Positions 7,707-14,248 of a DNA stretch of 26,851 nucleotides are shown one piece after another. A model generated the notes under the pieces. The model ran no database searches and had not been told where the DNA came from. It worked only from the letters and a program-made list of their open reading frames with translations. The stretch is from CAWKGV01 sp963849305 (lineage in GTDB: Bacteria; Pseudomonadota; Alphaproteobacteria; Acetobacterales; Acetobacteraceae): the NCBI GenBank assembly GCA_963849305.1, contig CAWKGV010000021.1, positions 1-26,851 of the forward strand, written 5' to 3'. How positions within the stretch are numbered: position 1 is the first letter of the stretch; the number at the start of each line of letters is the position of its first letter. A program made the translations under genes and the position numbers.

Positions 7707-10688
7707 GTGCGTGGCGGCCCCTCACCCCGCCCTCTCCCAAAGGGAGAGGGAGAAGACGTAGAGCCCTCTCCCTCGGGGAGAGGGTTGGGTGAGGGTCTGC
7801 CGAGCCGCGCCGACCTCGCCCGCGAGGCGTTTGAGTTCGGCCGGAAGGCGGACGACCCGGCCATCGCGCTGCGCTGGCTCGACCGCGCGCACCGGCTGCT
7901 GCCGGCGGATCAGACATACGCGCTGTCACTTGCTATGGCCTGTCTGGGCCGTGACGACGCCCGCGCCGCGCGCCTACTCGCGGGAATCGCCGAACAGAAC
8001 GATGTGCGCGAGGTGTGGCTGGCGCTCGCGATGGCTCGGCAAGCTCTGGGCGATCAGGCCGGTGCGGCGCGGGCGCTGGGCCATGCGTTATCGCGGCACG
8101 CTTGCTGCGACACCGTGGCCGCGCTCGCGGAACCCATTGCCCGGGCGGCCGGGTTTCCCGGCTGGTGCGCCATTGGCCCCGAGAACCGCCTGCTGGCCGG
8201 CCCGCCCGGGCTGCAACCCTATTGTCACGCGGACCACGCCGGCCAATTGCAGGTGACTTCGGCAGGCCAGCTTCTGCTCGGCAGCCCGCTGTCGCTCGCC
8301 GCGATCCGCCGGGTGGAGGGCTTCGTCGCGGCCAGCCATGATGGCGGGCTCGGCGGTTGGGCGTGGCATCCGGGCGACCCGGACACCGAGCCGCTGCTGA
8401 CGATCCGGCCAGCACGCGGCGATGCGTTCACCGTGATGGCGGCGGACGCGGGGGTGAGCGCGGCGCCGCGTGCGGTGCTGGCACGACCGCGCGGGTTCCG
8501 GGTCGCACCCGAGGCGCTGGCGGGGCTGAACGGACCATTTCGGGTGCTCGGCCGCGACGGCGACGACCTGCTCGGCAGTCCGCTGGACCGGGTTCATTCA
8601 GAAAATGCGCGGCGCGAGACCCTGACCCAGCCCTCTCCCAAACGGGGAGGGAGCAAAGAGAAGCCCTCTCCCATTGGGAGAGGGTTGGGAGAGGGGCGCC
8701 CGCCGGTGGACGTGATCGTGCCGGTGCATGGGCAGCCCGCGTTCACGAGGGCCTGCCTCGACAGCGTATTGGAGGCGGTGCGCCGGCCGGCCCGCGTGGT
8801 GGTAATCGACGATGCCAGTCCCGAACCCGAGCTGGCTCGGATGCTCGATCGCCTCGCCGCCTGCCGTCGCATCCGTCTCATACGCCATGCCGAACGATTG
8901 GGTTTTCCCGCGGCGGCCAATGCCGGGCTGCGCGCCGCGGCCGGACGCGACGTGGTGTTGCTAAACAGCGATACAATCGTTGCCCCCGGCTGGATCGAGG
9001 GCTTGCGCGAGGCCGCGTACGCGGCGGCGGATATCGGCACCGCCACACCGCTATCGAACAACGCTGGGATCGTGAGCTATCCGGGGGCGGGGGGCACCAA
9101 CCCGGTCCCGGATCTGCCAGAGACACGCCGCCTCGCCGAGCTGGCGAGCCGAGCGAATGCCGCTCGGGTGGTGGACATTCCCGTAGCGGTCGGATTTTGC
9201 ATGTATATCCGCCGCGACTGCTTGGATGCGACTGGCGCGTTCCGGGCGGACCTGTTTGCCCAGGGCTACGGCGAGGAGAACGATTTTTGCCTGCGGGCGG
9301 CATGCTTGGGCTGGCGCCATGTGGCGGCTCCGGGCGTGTTCGTGGCCCATGTCGGCGAGCAATCCTTCGGCGCCGCCGGCCGCGATCTGCGCGCGCGCAA
9401 CGCCGCGATCCTGGACCGGCTGTACCCGAGCTATCGGGGCATGGTTGCCGCGCATCTCGCCGCCGACCCGCTGCGACCGGCGCGGCGGCGGCTCGATACG
9501 GCGCGCTTCCAGGCCGCGCGCGCCGGGGGCTCTGCGGCGGCGATCCTGATGACCCACGACCAGGGCGGCGGGGTCGAGCGGATGGTCGAGACCTCCGCCG
9601 CCGCCCATCGCGCCGCCGGCCGCCGGCCGGTCGTGCTGCGGCCGGATCGGACGCCGGCCGGCGGCGCGGCGGTCGCGGTCGGCGACGGTGCGGCGAGAGG
9701 CTATCCCAACCTTAGCTACGCGATACCGGGCGATTTGGCCGTGCTGGCCGGCCTGCTCCGCGACGAGCATCCGGCGATCATCGAGTTGCACCAGCTCCTG
9801 GGCCACGATCCGGCAATCCTGGAGCTGATACGCTTGCTGGACGTGCCGTGGGACATTCATGTGCACGACTACGCCTGGCTTTGTTCGCGCGTGCAGCTCA
9901 TCGGACCCGAACGGCGCTATTGCGGCGAGCCCGCGATTGCCGGTTGCGTGGCCTGCGTGGCGAAGGCGGGAAGCCTGCTCGACGAAACCATCTCGCCGGC
10001 CGCGCTGCGCAGCCGGTCGGCGCGCCTGCTGAGGGGGGCTCGTCGCGTGATCGCTCCTTCGGAGGACGCGGCGGAGCGTCTCCGCCGGCACTTCCCCGGC
10101 CTCGCGCCGACGGTCGTGGCGCATGAGGACGATGCGGCGATCGAAGAACCCCCGCTACCCGTCCGCCGTGCCGGATTGTGCCGGATCGCCGTCATCGGCG
10201 CCATCGGCATCGCCAAGGGCTACGACGTACTACTCGCTTGCGCCCGCGATGCCGCCGCCCGTGCGCTGCCGCTGGAGTTCGTGGTGATCGGGCATACGAT
10301 CGACGATCGGCGGCTGATGGCGACCGGGCGCGCTTTCGTCACCGGCGAGTTCAGGGCCGACGAGGCGATGGCGCTGATTCGGACCCAAGGGGCAAGCCTC
10401 GCGTTCCTTCCCTCGGTCTGGCCGGAGACCTGGTGCTTCGCGCTGAGTGATGCCTGGCGTGCTGGCTTGCGCGTCGCCGCGTTCGATATCGGGGCACCCG
10501 CCGAGCGCATCCGGCGAACTGGACGCGGCACCCTGCTGCCGCTCGGCGCTTTCGCCGACACCATCAACGATGTGCTGCTTGCGACGGCCGGCCTCTCCGG
10601 TCAAGAATACAGTCGCAGGCAGGGGAAACGAATCCGTCCCTCCATGGCCGTGCAAACAATCGATGCAAGCGAGAACCTGAATGTCTGA
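7707..10688 (+). CDS. Multidomain glycosyltransferase: TPR-like/beta domain, GT2 and GT4
   Basis: A 993-residue fusion. Residues ~33-135 are TPR-like helices. Residues ~150-295 form a beta-rich region with the motif GGWAWHPGDPDTEP. Residues ~333-600 are a GT2 glycosyltransferase with VDVIVPVHGQ, Asp368/369 (VVVIDDASP), the DxD-like NSDT (420-423) and base motif GEENDF (522-527). Residues ~608-960 are GT4-like, with an N-terminal THDQGGGVERMV, HVHDYAWLCSRV and C-terminal PSVWPETWCFALSDAWRAGLR (quoted in part). It should add two sugars to a polysaccharide or glycoprotein in the cytoplasm. The start is uncertain: GTG 7707 makes residues 4-30 come from a palindromic repeat, while TTG 7785 would remove most of it. 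A second repeat copy encodes residues ~305-330, between domains. The next gene overlaps its stop by eight bases. Confidence 0.85.
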   Translation: MRGGPSPRPLPKGEGEDVEPSPSGRGLGEGLPSRADLAREAFEFGRKADDPAIALRWLDRAHRLLPADQTYALSLAMACLGRDDARAARLLAGIAEQNDVREVWLALAMARQALGDQAGAARALGHALSRHACCDTVAALAEPIARAAGFPGWCAIGPENRLLAGPPGLQPYCHADHAGQLQVTSAGQLLLGSPLSLAAIRRVEGFVAASHDGGLGGWAWHPGDPDTEPLLTIRPARGDAFTVMAADAGVSAAPRAVLARPRGFRVAPEALAGLNGPFRVLGRDGDDLLGSPLDRVHSENARRETLTQPSPKRGGSKEKPSPIGRGLGEGRPPVDVIVPVHGQPAFTRACLDSVLEAVRRPARVVVIDDASPEPELARMLDRLAACRRIRLIRHAERLGFPAAANAGLRAAAGRDVVLLNSDTIVAPGWIEGLREAAYAAADIGTATPLSNNAGIVSYPGAGGTNPVPDLPETRRLAELASRANAARVVDIPVAVGFCMYIRRDCLDATGAFRADLFAQGYGEENDFCLRAACLGWRHVAAPGVFVAHVGEQSFGAAGRDLRARNAAILDRLYPSYRGMVAAHLAADPLRPARRRLDTARFQAARAGGSAAAILMTHDQGGGVERMVETSAAAHRAAGRRPVVLRPDRTPAGGAAVAVGDGAARGYPNLSYAIPGDLAVLAGLLRDEHPAIIELHQLLGHDPAILELIRLLDVPWDIHVHDYAWLCSRVQLIGPERRYCGEPAIAGCVACVAKAGSLLDETISPAALRSRSARLLRGARRVIAPSEDAAERLRRHFPGLAPTVVAHEDDAAIEEPPLPVRRAGLCRIAVIGAIGIAKGYDVLLACARDAAARALPLEFVVIGHTIDDRRLMATGRAFVTGEFRADEAMALIRTQGASLAFLPSVWPETWCFALSDAWRAGLRVAAFDIGAPAERIRRTGRGTLLPLGAFADTINDVLLATAGLSGQEYSRRQGKRIRPSMAVQTIDASENLNV
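7719..7795. repeat. Palindromic repeat element, copy 1 (5' end of glycosyltransferase gene)
   Basis: A compound palindrome. Outer arms are CCCTCACCC (7719-7727) and GGGTGAGGG (7787-7795). Two inner hairpins are CCCTCTCCC-aaa-GGGAGAGGG (7730-7750) and CCCTCTCCC-tcg-GGGAGAGGG (7764-7784). It lies 31 bases after the Sel1 stop and is read in frame from GTG 7707. It resembles the REP-like or palindromic elements common between genes of GC-rich alphaproteobacteria. It could also act as an mRNA-stabilising or terminating structure between the two genes. Confidence 0.9.
8620..8695. repeat. Palindromic repeat element, copy 2 (inside glycosyltransferase gene)
   Basis: The same element as at 7719-7795: CCCTGACCC (8620-8628), an imperfect hairpin from CCCTCTCCC at 8631-8639, then CCCTCTCCC-att-GGGAGAGGG (8664-8684) and a final GGGAGAGGG (8687-8695). 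Its second hairpin starts exactly 900 bases after that of copy 1, so both are translated in the same frame, giving PSPSGRGLGEG and PSPIGRGLGEG. It falls between the beta domain and the first GT2 strand, so it behaves as a linker. Confidence 0.9.
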
Positions 10689-11763
10689 AGCCGTCCAGGC
10701 GGGCGCAAACCCATCGGCCGCGAACCCGGCGGCCACAGACACATTGGCCGCGAAACCGTCGGGCGCGAAAACGCCTGCCGCCAAGGCGCAAAACGCGGCG
10801 CCGACCTCGTCCGAAGCCATGGCCGGGCGCATTGTCGAGCTGAAGGTTTCGGGCCACCTCATGACGCTGGATGCCGGGCTATTCTGCGTGTTCCAGGCGG
10901 GCTCGGCGCCCACCCCGGAGAGCGGATTGCCCGGCGTGCGTGTGTCGCTGCCGCCCGGCCCTGCGGGGCGTCCGGACGCGGTCAGCATCAGCACGTTCCG
11001 CGACGATGGCTGGCTCGCGGGCGGGGAAGGCGCGGCGCTCGTTCGTGTGGCCCAGGGACCGGCGCAGGTACTGGTGACCGTGTACCAGGCCCGCGATGCA
11101 AGTGCCGAGCAGGCGCCGCGCCTGCAAGTGCTCAGGTTGAGCAGCCAAGGGGCGACGGCAAGTCAAGCGATCGGGCCGGTGAGCGGTCGATCGGGCCCGC
11201 AGGCGGTGGGCGCCGGGGCGGGGATGCAGTCGGTGCCCGCGCCGGCGGATGCGGAGCTGGTGGCGCATGTCCAGCGCACCGGCGATGCCAGCGCGCGCAT
11301 GGGCGACTGGGTGGGCACGCGGGGCAGCCGGCTTTGGATCGAAGGGTTCGCGATCGCTCCGCTGCGGGGGATCTCGCCGCAGGATATTGAGTATCAGGCG
11401 GTGCTGGGCCGCGGCTGGCTGTCGCCCTGGGTCGAGGGCGGGAAATTCTGCGGCAGCCGAGGCATGGCGCTGCCGCTGCTCGGGTTGAGGGTTCGGCTGA
11501 AGGGCCAAGCCGCCAAGACGCACGACCTATTCTCCAATGCGTCCTTCGTGGACGGCAGCGAAGTCAGCCAGGTACCGGCGGGCAAGTCCTGTGAGGCCGA
11601 GAGCCTTGCCGCGCTGGAGGCATTCCAGGTCGTGCTGCGGCCGAAGGGTGCCGCGGCGCCACGGCCGGAACCGCCGGCTCCGGCTCGCGCTCGGGCCACG
11701 CGCGCGCCAGCCGCTTCCGCCAAGAAGCCCCCCGCGCCGGCGCGCAAGGCCGGAAGGCGGTAG
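10681..11763 (+). CDS. Protein with hydrophobic-W (ChW)-like repeats and Ala/Lys/Pro-rich ends
   Basis: A 360-residue protein of unknown function. The first ~45 residues are Ala/Pro/Lys-rich with repeated NPxA/AAKPSGAK-like pieces, and the last ~35 are Pro/Ala/Arg/Lys-rich. Residues ~193-273 hold two units resembling hydrophobic-W (ChW) repeats: HVQRTGDASARMGDWVGTRG then LWIEGFAI, and YQAVLGRGWLSPWVEGGKF then LPLLGLRVRL. ChW repeats are best known from clostridial surface proteins and are thought to mediate binding. A beta-rich region at ~48-155 lacks a recognised family. No signal peptide or membrane helix is evident. The ATG overlaps the upstream glycosyltransferase stop by eight bases, which supports co-translation and a shared role in surface glycan or protein assembly (inference). 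Confidence 0.6.
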   Translation: MSEAVQAGANPSAANPAATDTLAAKPSGAKTPAAKAQNAAPTSSEAMAGRIVELKVSGHLMTLDAGLFCVFQAGSAPTPESGLPGVRVSLPPGPAGRPDAVSISTFRDDGWLAGGEGAALVRVAQGPAQVLVTVYQARDASAEQAPRLQVLRLSSQGATASQAIGPVSGRSGPQAVGAGAGMQSVPAPADAELVAHVQRTGDASARMGDWVGTRGSRLWIEGFAIAPLRGISPQDIEYQAVLGRGWLSPWVEGGKFCGSRGMALPLLGLRVRLKGQAAKTHDLFSNASFVDGSEVSQVPAGKSCEAESLAALEAFQVVLRPKGAAAPRPEPPAPARARATRAPAASAKKPPAPARKAGRR

Positions 11764-11775
11764 AGCAGTTTCGGC

Positions 11776-11811
11776 ACCCTCATCCCTTCGTCTCCCAGAG
11801 GGAGACGGAGC
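11776..11811. repeat. Degenerate third copy of the palindromic repeat element
   Basis: The sequence CACCCTCATCCC followed by the hairpin CGTCTCCC-aga-GGGAGACG (11789-11807) resembles the left half of copies 1 and 2 with compensating changes in both arms (a C-G pair in place of the CCT/AGG pairs). It sits in the 65-base gap between the ChW-like gene and the GT4 gene and could also serve as an intercistronic stem-loop. Confidence 0.65.
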
Positions 11812-11828
11812 AGGTTTGGACGCACGGC

Positions 11829-13082
11829 GTGAAATTCCTCTTCGTCCACCAGAACTTCCCGGGGCAATACCTTCATATCGTTCGCGACCTAGCGGCGTGC
11901 GGTAGGCACGAAGTGGTATTTATCACTGAACCGAACGAGAACTGGATAAAAGGCGTGCGGAAGGTGCCGTATCGCCGCCCGTCCGCTTCACCCGCCGACA
12001 CGCATGATGCCGCGCGCGATCTCGACGGAGCGGTGCGCCGGGCGGAGGCCGTGGCCGGCGCGGCGAGCACCCTCAAGGGCCTCGGCTTCGAGCCTGATAT
12101 CGTCATCGGCCATCATGGCTGGGGTGAGTTGCTGAACATCCCCGATGTGTGGCCGGGCGCACCGACGCTTGGCTACCTGGAGTTCTTTTATCGGCTGCGG
12201 GATGCCGATGTCGGGTTCGACCCCGAGTTCCCGCTTCCGGCCGATCACTACCCGCGGGTGCGCGCCAGGAACGCCGTGAACCTGCTTGCGCTGACGCTGA
12301 ACGGACAAAGCCGGGGTCCAACTGGTCAGACACCGACGGAATGGCAGCTCTCCACCTATCCGGCCTGGGCGCACGACCGGATCGCCCTGCTGCGCGAAGG
12401 GGCGGACCTCGACCGCTGCAAACCGGACCCAAAGGCGCGGCGTCAGACGTTGAAGCTTGCCGGCAGGACCATCGGGCCGAACGATAAGCTGGTGACTTAC
12501 GTAGCGCGCGATCTGGAACCATATCGTGGGTTCCACATCCTGATGCGCGCACTGCCGCGTCTTCTGGCGACGCGGAAGGACGTGATCGTGGCCCTGGTAG
12601 GCCGCGATGGCGTGAGCTACGGCAACCCACCCCCGAGTGGCACCTGGCGCGAGGCGATGTTGACCGAACTCGGCGAGCGGATCGACCCCGGCCGGGTGCT
12701 GTTCCCGGGCCGGCTCGATTACGACGTTTACCTGCGGATGCTGCAACGCTCCGACGCGCATGTTTATCTGACGTATCCCTTCGTCGCCTCCTGGTCGCTC
12801 AGGGAGGCGCTCGCCGCCGGCTGCGCTGTGATCGGCAGCGACACTTACCCGGTGCGCGAATTCATCGCGGACCGCGAGAACGGGCTGCTCTTCCCCTTCT
12901 TCGACACTGACGGGCTTGCCGACCGCATCCTGGAGGTGCTGGAGGACAAGGCGCTGTCCCGGTGCATGCGCGAAGGCGCCCGTCGGTATGCCGAGGACCG
13001 TCTCGCGCTGAGCGACACCGTGGCCGGCTACAAGACATTGATCGCCCGCCTGACCGGCGCGAGCCTCGCCGATATCGGTTGA
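11829..13082 (+). CDS. GT4-family glycosyltransferase with Glyco_trans_4_3-type N-terminus
   Basis: A 417-residue retaining GT-B glycosyltransferase. The N-terminus KFLFVHQNFPGQYLHIVRDL is the hallmark of the Glyco_trans_4_3 acceptor domain, continued by DIVIGHHGWGELL (90-102). The C-terminal donor half includes LVTYVARDLEPYRGFHILM (221-239), VLFPGRLDYDVYLRML and the donor-sugar loop PFVASWSLREALAAGCAVIGSD (about 317-338; quoted in pieces), the equivalent of the EX7E region. It would transfer a nucleotide-activated sugar in the cytoplasm; donor and acceptor are unknown. The start is GTG 11829, with only a weak Shine-Dalgarno. It lies downstream of a repeat-type hairpin in the glycosyltransferase run. 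Confidence 0.9.
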   Translation: MKFLFVHQNFPGQYLHIVRDLAACGRHEVVFITEPNENWIKGVRKVPYRRPSASPADTHDAARDLDGAVRRAEAVAGAASTLKGLGFEPDIVIGHHGWGELLNIPDVWPGAPTLGYLEFFYRLRDADVGFDPEFPLPADHYPRVRARNAVNLLALTLNGQSRGPTGQTPTEWQLSTYPAWAHDRIALLREGADLDRCKPDPKARRQTLKLAGRTIGPNDKLVTYVARDLEPYRGFHILMRALPRLLATRKDVIVALVGRDGVSYGNPPPSGTWREAMLTELGERIDPGRVLFPGRLDYDVYLRMLQRSDAHVYLTYPFVASWSLREALAAGCAVIGSDTYPVREFIADRENGLLFPFFDTDGLADRILEVLEDKALSRCMREGARRYAEDRLALSDTVAGYKTLIARLTGASLADIG

Positions 13083-13131
13083 GGCGATACAGCCGTAATT
13101 TTGGCTTGATTTAGGCGAAAATTCACGGCCG

Positions 13132-13163
13132 AGGGCGCAAAAGGATAACTGCCTCTGCGCCCT
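13132..13163 (+). terminator. GC-rich stem-loop between the GT4 and GT2 genes
   Basis: AGGGCGCA (13132-13139) pairs with TGCGCCCT (13156-13163), an 8-bp stem with a 16-base loop followed by TTATTG. It lies 20 bases before the TTG start of the GT2 gene and 50 bases after the GT4 stop, next to an AT-rich pocket with AATTTT/AAAATT arms (13097-13123). It could be a weak terminator, an attenuator or a translation-control hairpin. Confidence 0.4.
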
Positions 13164-13183
13164 TATTGCATCCGCGGTGACCC

Positions 13184-14248
13184 TTGCACGTCGGGATCGT
13201 GACCCCTGCCCGAAACGCCGCCCCGTGGATTCGGGACGCGATCGGGTCCGTGCTTGCCCAAACGCACCAGTGTTGGACGTTGTGCGTGGTGGACGATGGC
13301 TCGTCCGACCGGACAGCCGAGATCGTCGCCGGTTTCGCCGACCCGCGCATCCGCCTGATCCACCAGACACCGGCCGGCGTTGCGGCGGCCCGCAACCGGG
13401 GCCTGGAGGCGGTGGAGGCCGAGGCCATCCTGTTCCTTGACGCCGATGACTGGCTGGCCCCGGATGCATTGGCACGGCTGACCGGCGCGCTGGCCGCCGC
13501 CCCGCGCGCGGTGGCCGCCTGCGGTCCTTGCGGCTTCATGGCAGAGGATGCCCGGCCCGGCGCCCGGCCCGAAAGCGTGCTCCGTTGCCCGAGGCGCTGC
13601 CGCGGTCGGGGCCGTCGAGGCGGCGATCTCCTGGAGCCCCTCCTGGAGCGGAACCTGTTCGCCAACGGCGGCCACCTGCTCATCCGCATGAACGCGATCC
13701 GCGTCGCTCGCGGGTTCCGTTCGGGTCTCGCCTATGGGGAAGACTGGGAATTTTGCATCCGCCTGGCTTTACAGGGCGGATTCACGGCAGTTGCCGAGCG
13801 CGCGCCCGTTCTGTTCGTGCGCCGCCGCCGCGAGGGCGCCTATCTCCGGATGGCGACCGAGATGGCTTCGTTCGAGCCTTGCATGGAGGCGGTGTTCGCC
13901 AATCCCGCTTTGGGCGCGCGGCTGGGCCCGAATCGACTGGCTACTCTGCGCGGGCGCGCCGAAGCGGAGAATTTTTGGGTCAGCGGGCGCGCCGCGCTCG
14001 CGCAGCATCGCGTCGCCTTGGGGCGCCAGCGCCTGCGCCGGTCGGTGCGCGCCAAGCCAAGCCTCCGGCGCGCCGCCATCGTCGCGGCCGCGCATCTGCC
14101 GCGCTTCGTCGCCAGGCTGGTCGGGTTCGGCCCGGTCGGCCCCACTACCCGCAGCGCCGGCAGTCGCGCCGCCAATCCCGACGAGAACGGAGCGGCCATC
14201 CGAGCCGCTCCGCTCCCACCATCGCCTCGGTCTCGGAGGGTCGGTTAG
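13184..14248 (+). CDS. GT2-family (GT-A) glycosyltransferase
   Basis: A 354-residue inverting glycosyltransferase with a GT-A fold. HVGIVTPARNAAPWIRDAIGS opens the fold (quoted in part). The nucleotide-binding VVDDGSSD (35-42), the metal-binding FLDADDW (84-90) and the catalytic-base motif GEDWEF (185-190) are all present, so it should be active. The Arg/Ala-rich C-terminal ~130 residues have no recognised domain. The start is taken as TTG 13184, because the GTG at 13199 would cut into the first beta strand. Its TAG stop overlaps the TAA stop of the convergent CBM gene by four bases (14245-14248). Donor and acceptor sugars are unknown. Confidence 0.88.
   Translation: MHVGIVTPARNAAPWIRDAIGSVLAQTHQCWTLCVVDDGSSDRTAEIVAGFADPRIRLIHQTPAGVAAARNRGLEAVEAEAILFLDADDWLAPDALARLTGALAAAPRAVAACGPCGFMAEDARPGARPESVLRCPRRCRGRGRRGGDLLEPLLERNLFANGGHLLIRMNAIRVARGFRSGLAYGEDWEFCIRLALQGGFTAVAERAPVLFVRRRREGAYLRMATEMASFEPCMEAVFANPALGARLGPNRLATLRGRAEAENFWVSGRAALAQHRVALGRQRLRRSVRAKPSLRRAAIVAAAHLPRFVARLVGFGPVGPTTRSAGSRAANPDENGAAIRAAPLPPSPRSRRVG

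Noticed and set aside
7719..7795. Repeat copy 1 as a rho-independent terminator for the Sel1 gene
   Set aside because: No T-tract follows either hairpin, and the same element occurs inside a coding sequence, so a terminator role is not supported.
9051..10124. 357-codon minus-strand frame inside the glycosyltransferase fusion
   Set aside because: Antisense shadow; composition is unlike a folded protein.
11988..13475. Long minus-strand open frame across the GT4 and GT2 genes
   Set aside because: Spans two clear plus-strand glycosyltransferases and their gap, with low-complexity Arg/Gly/Pro translation.
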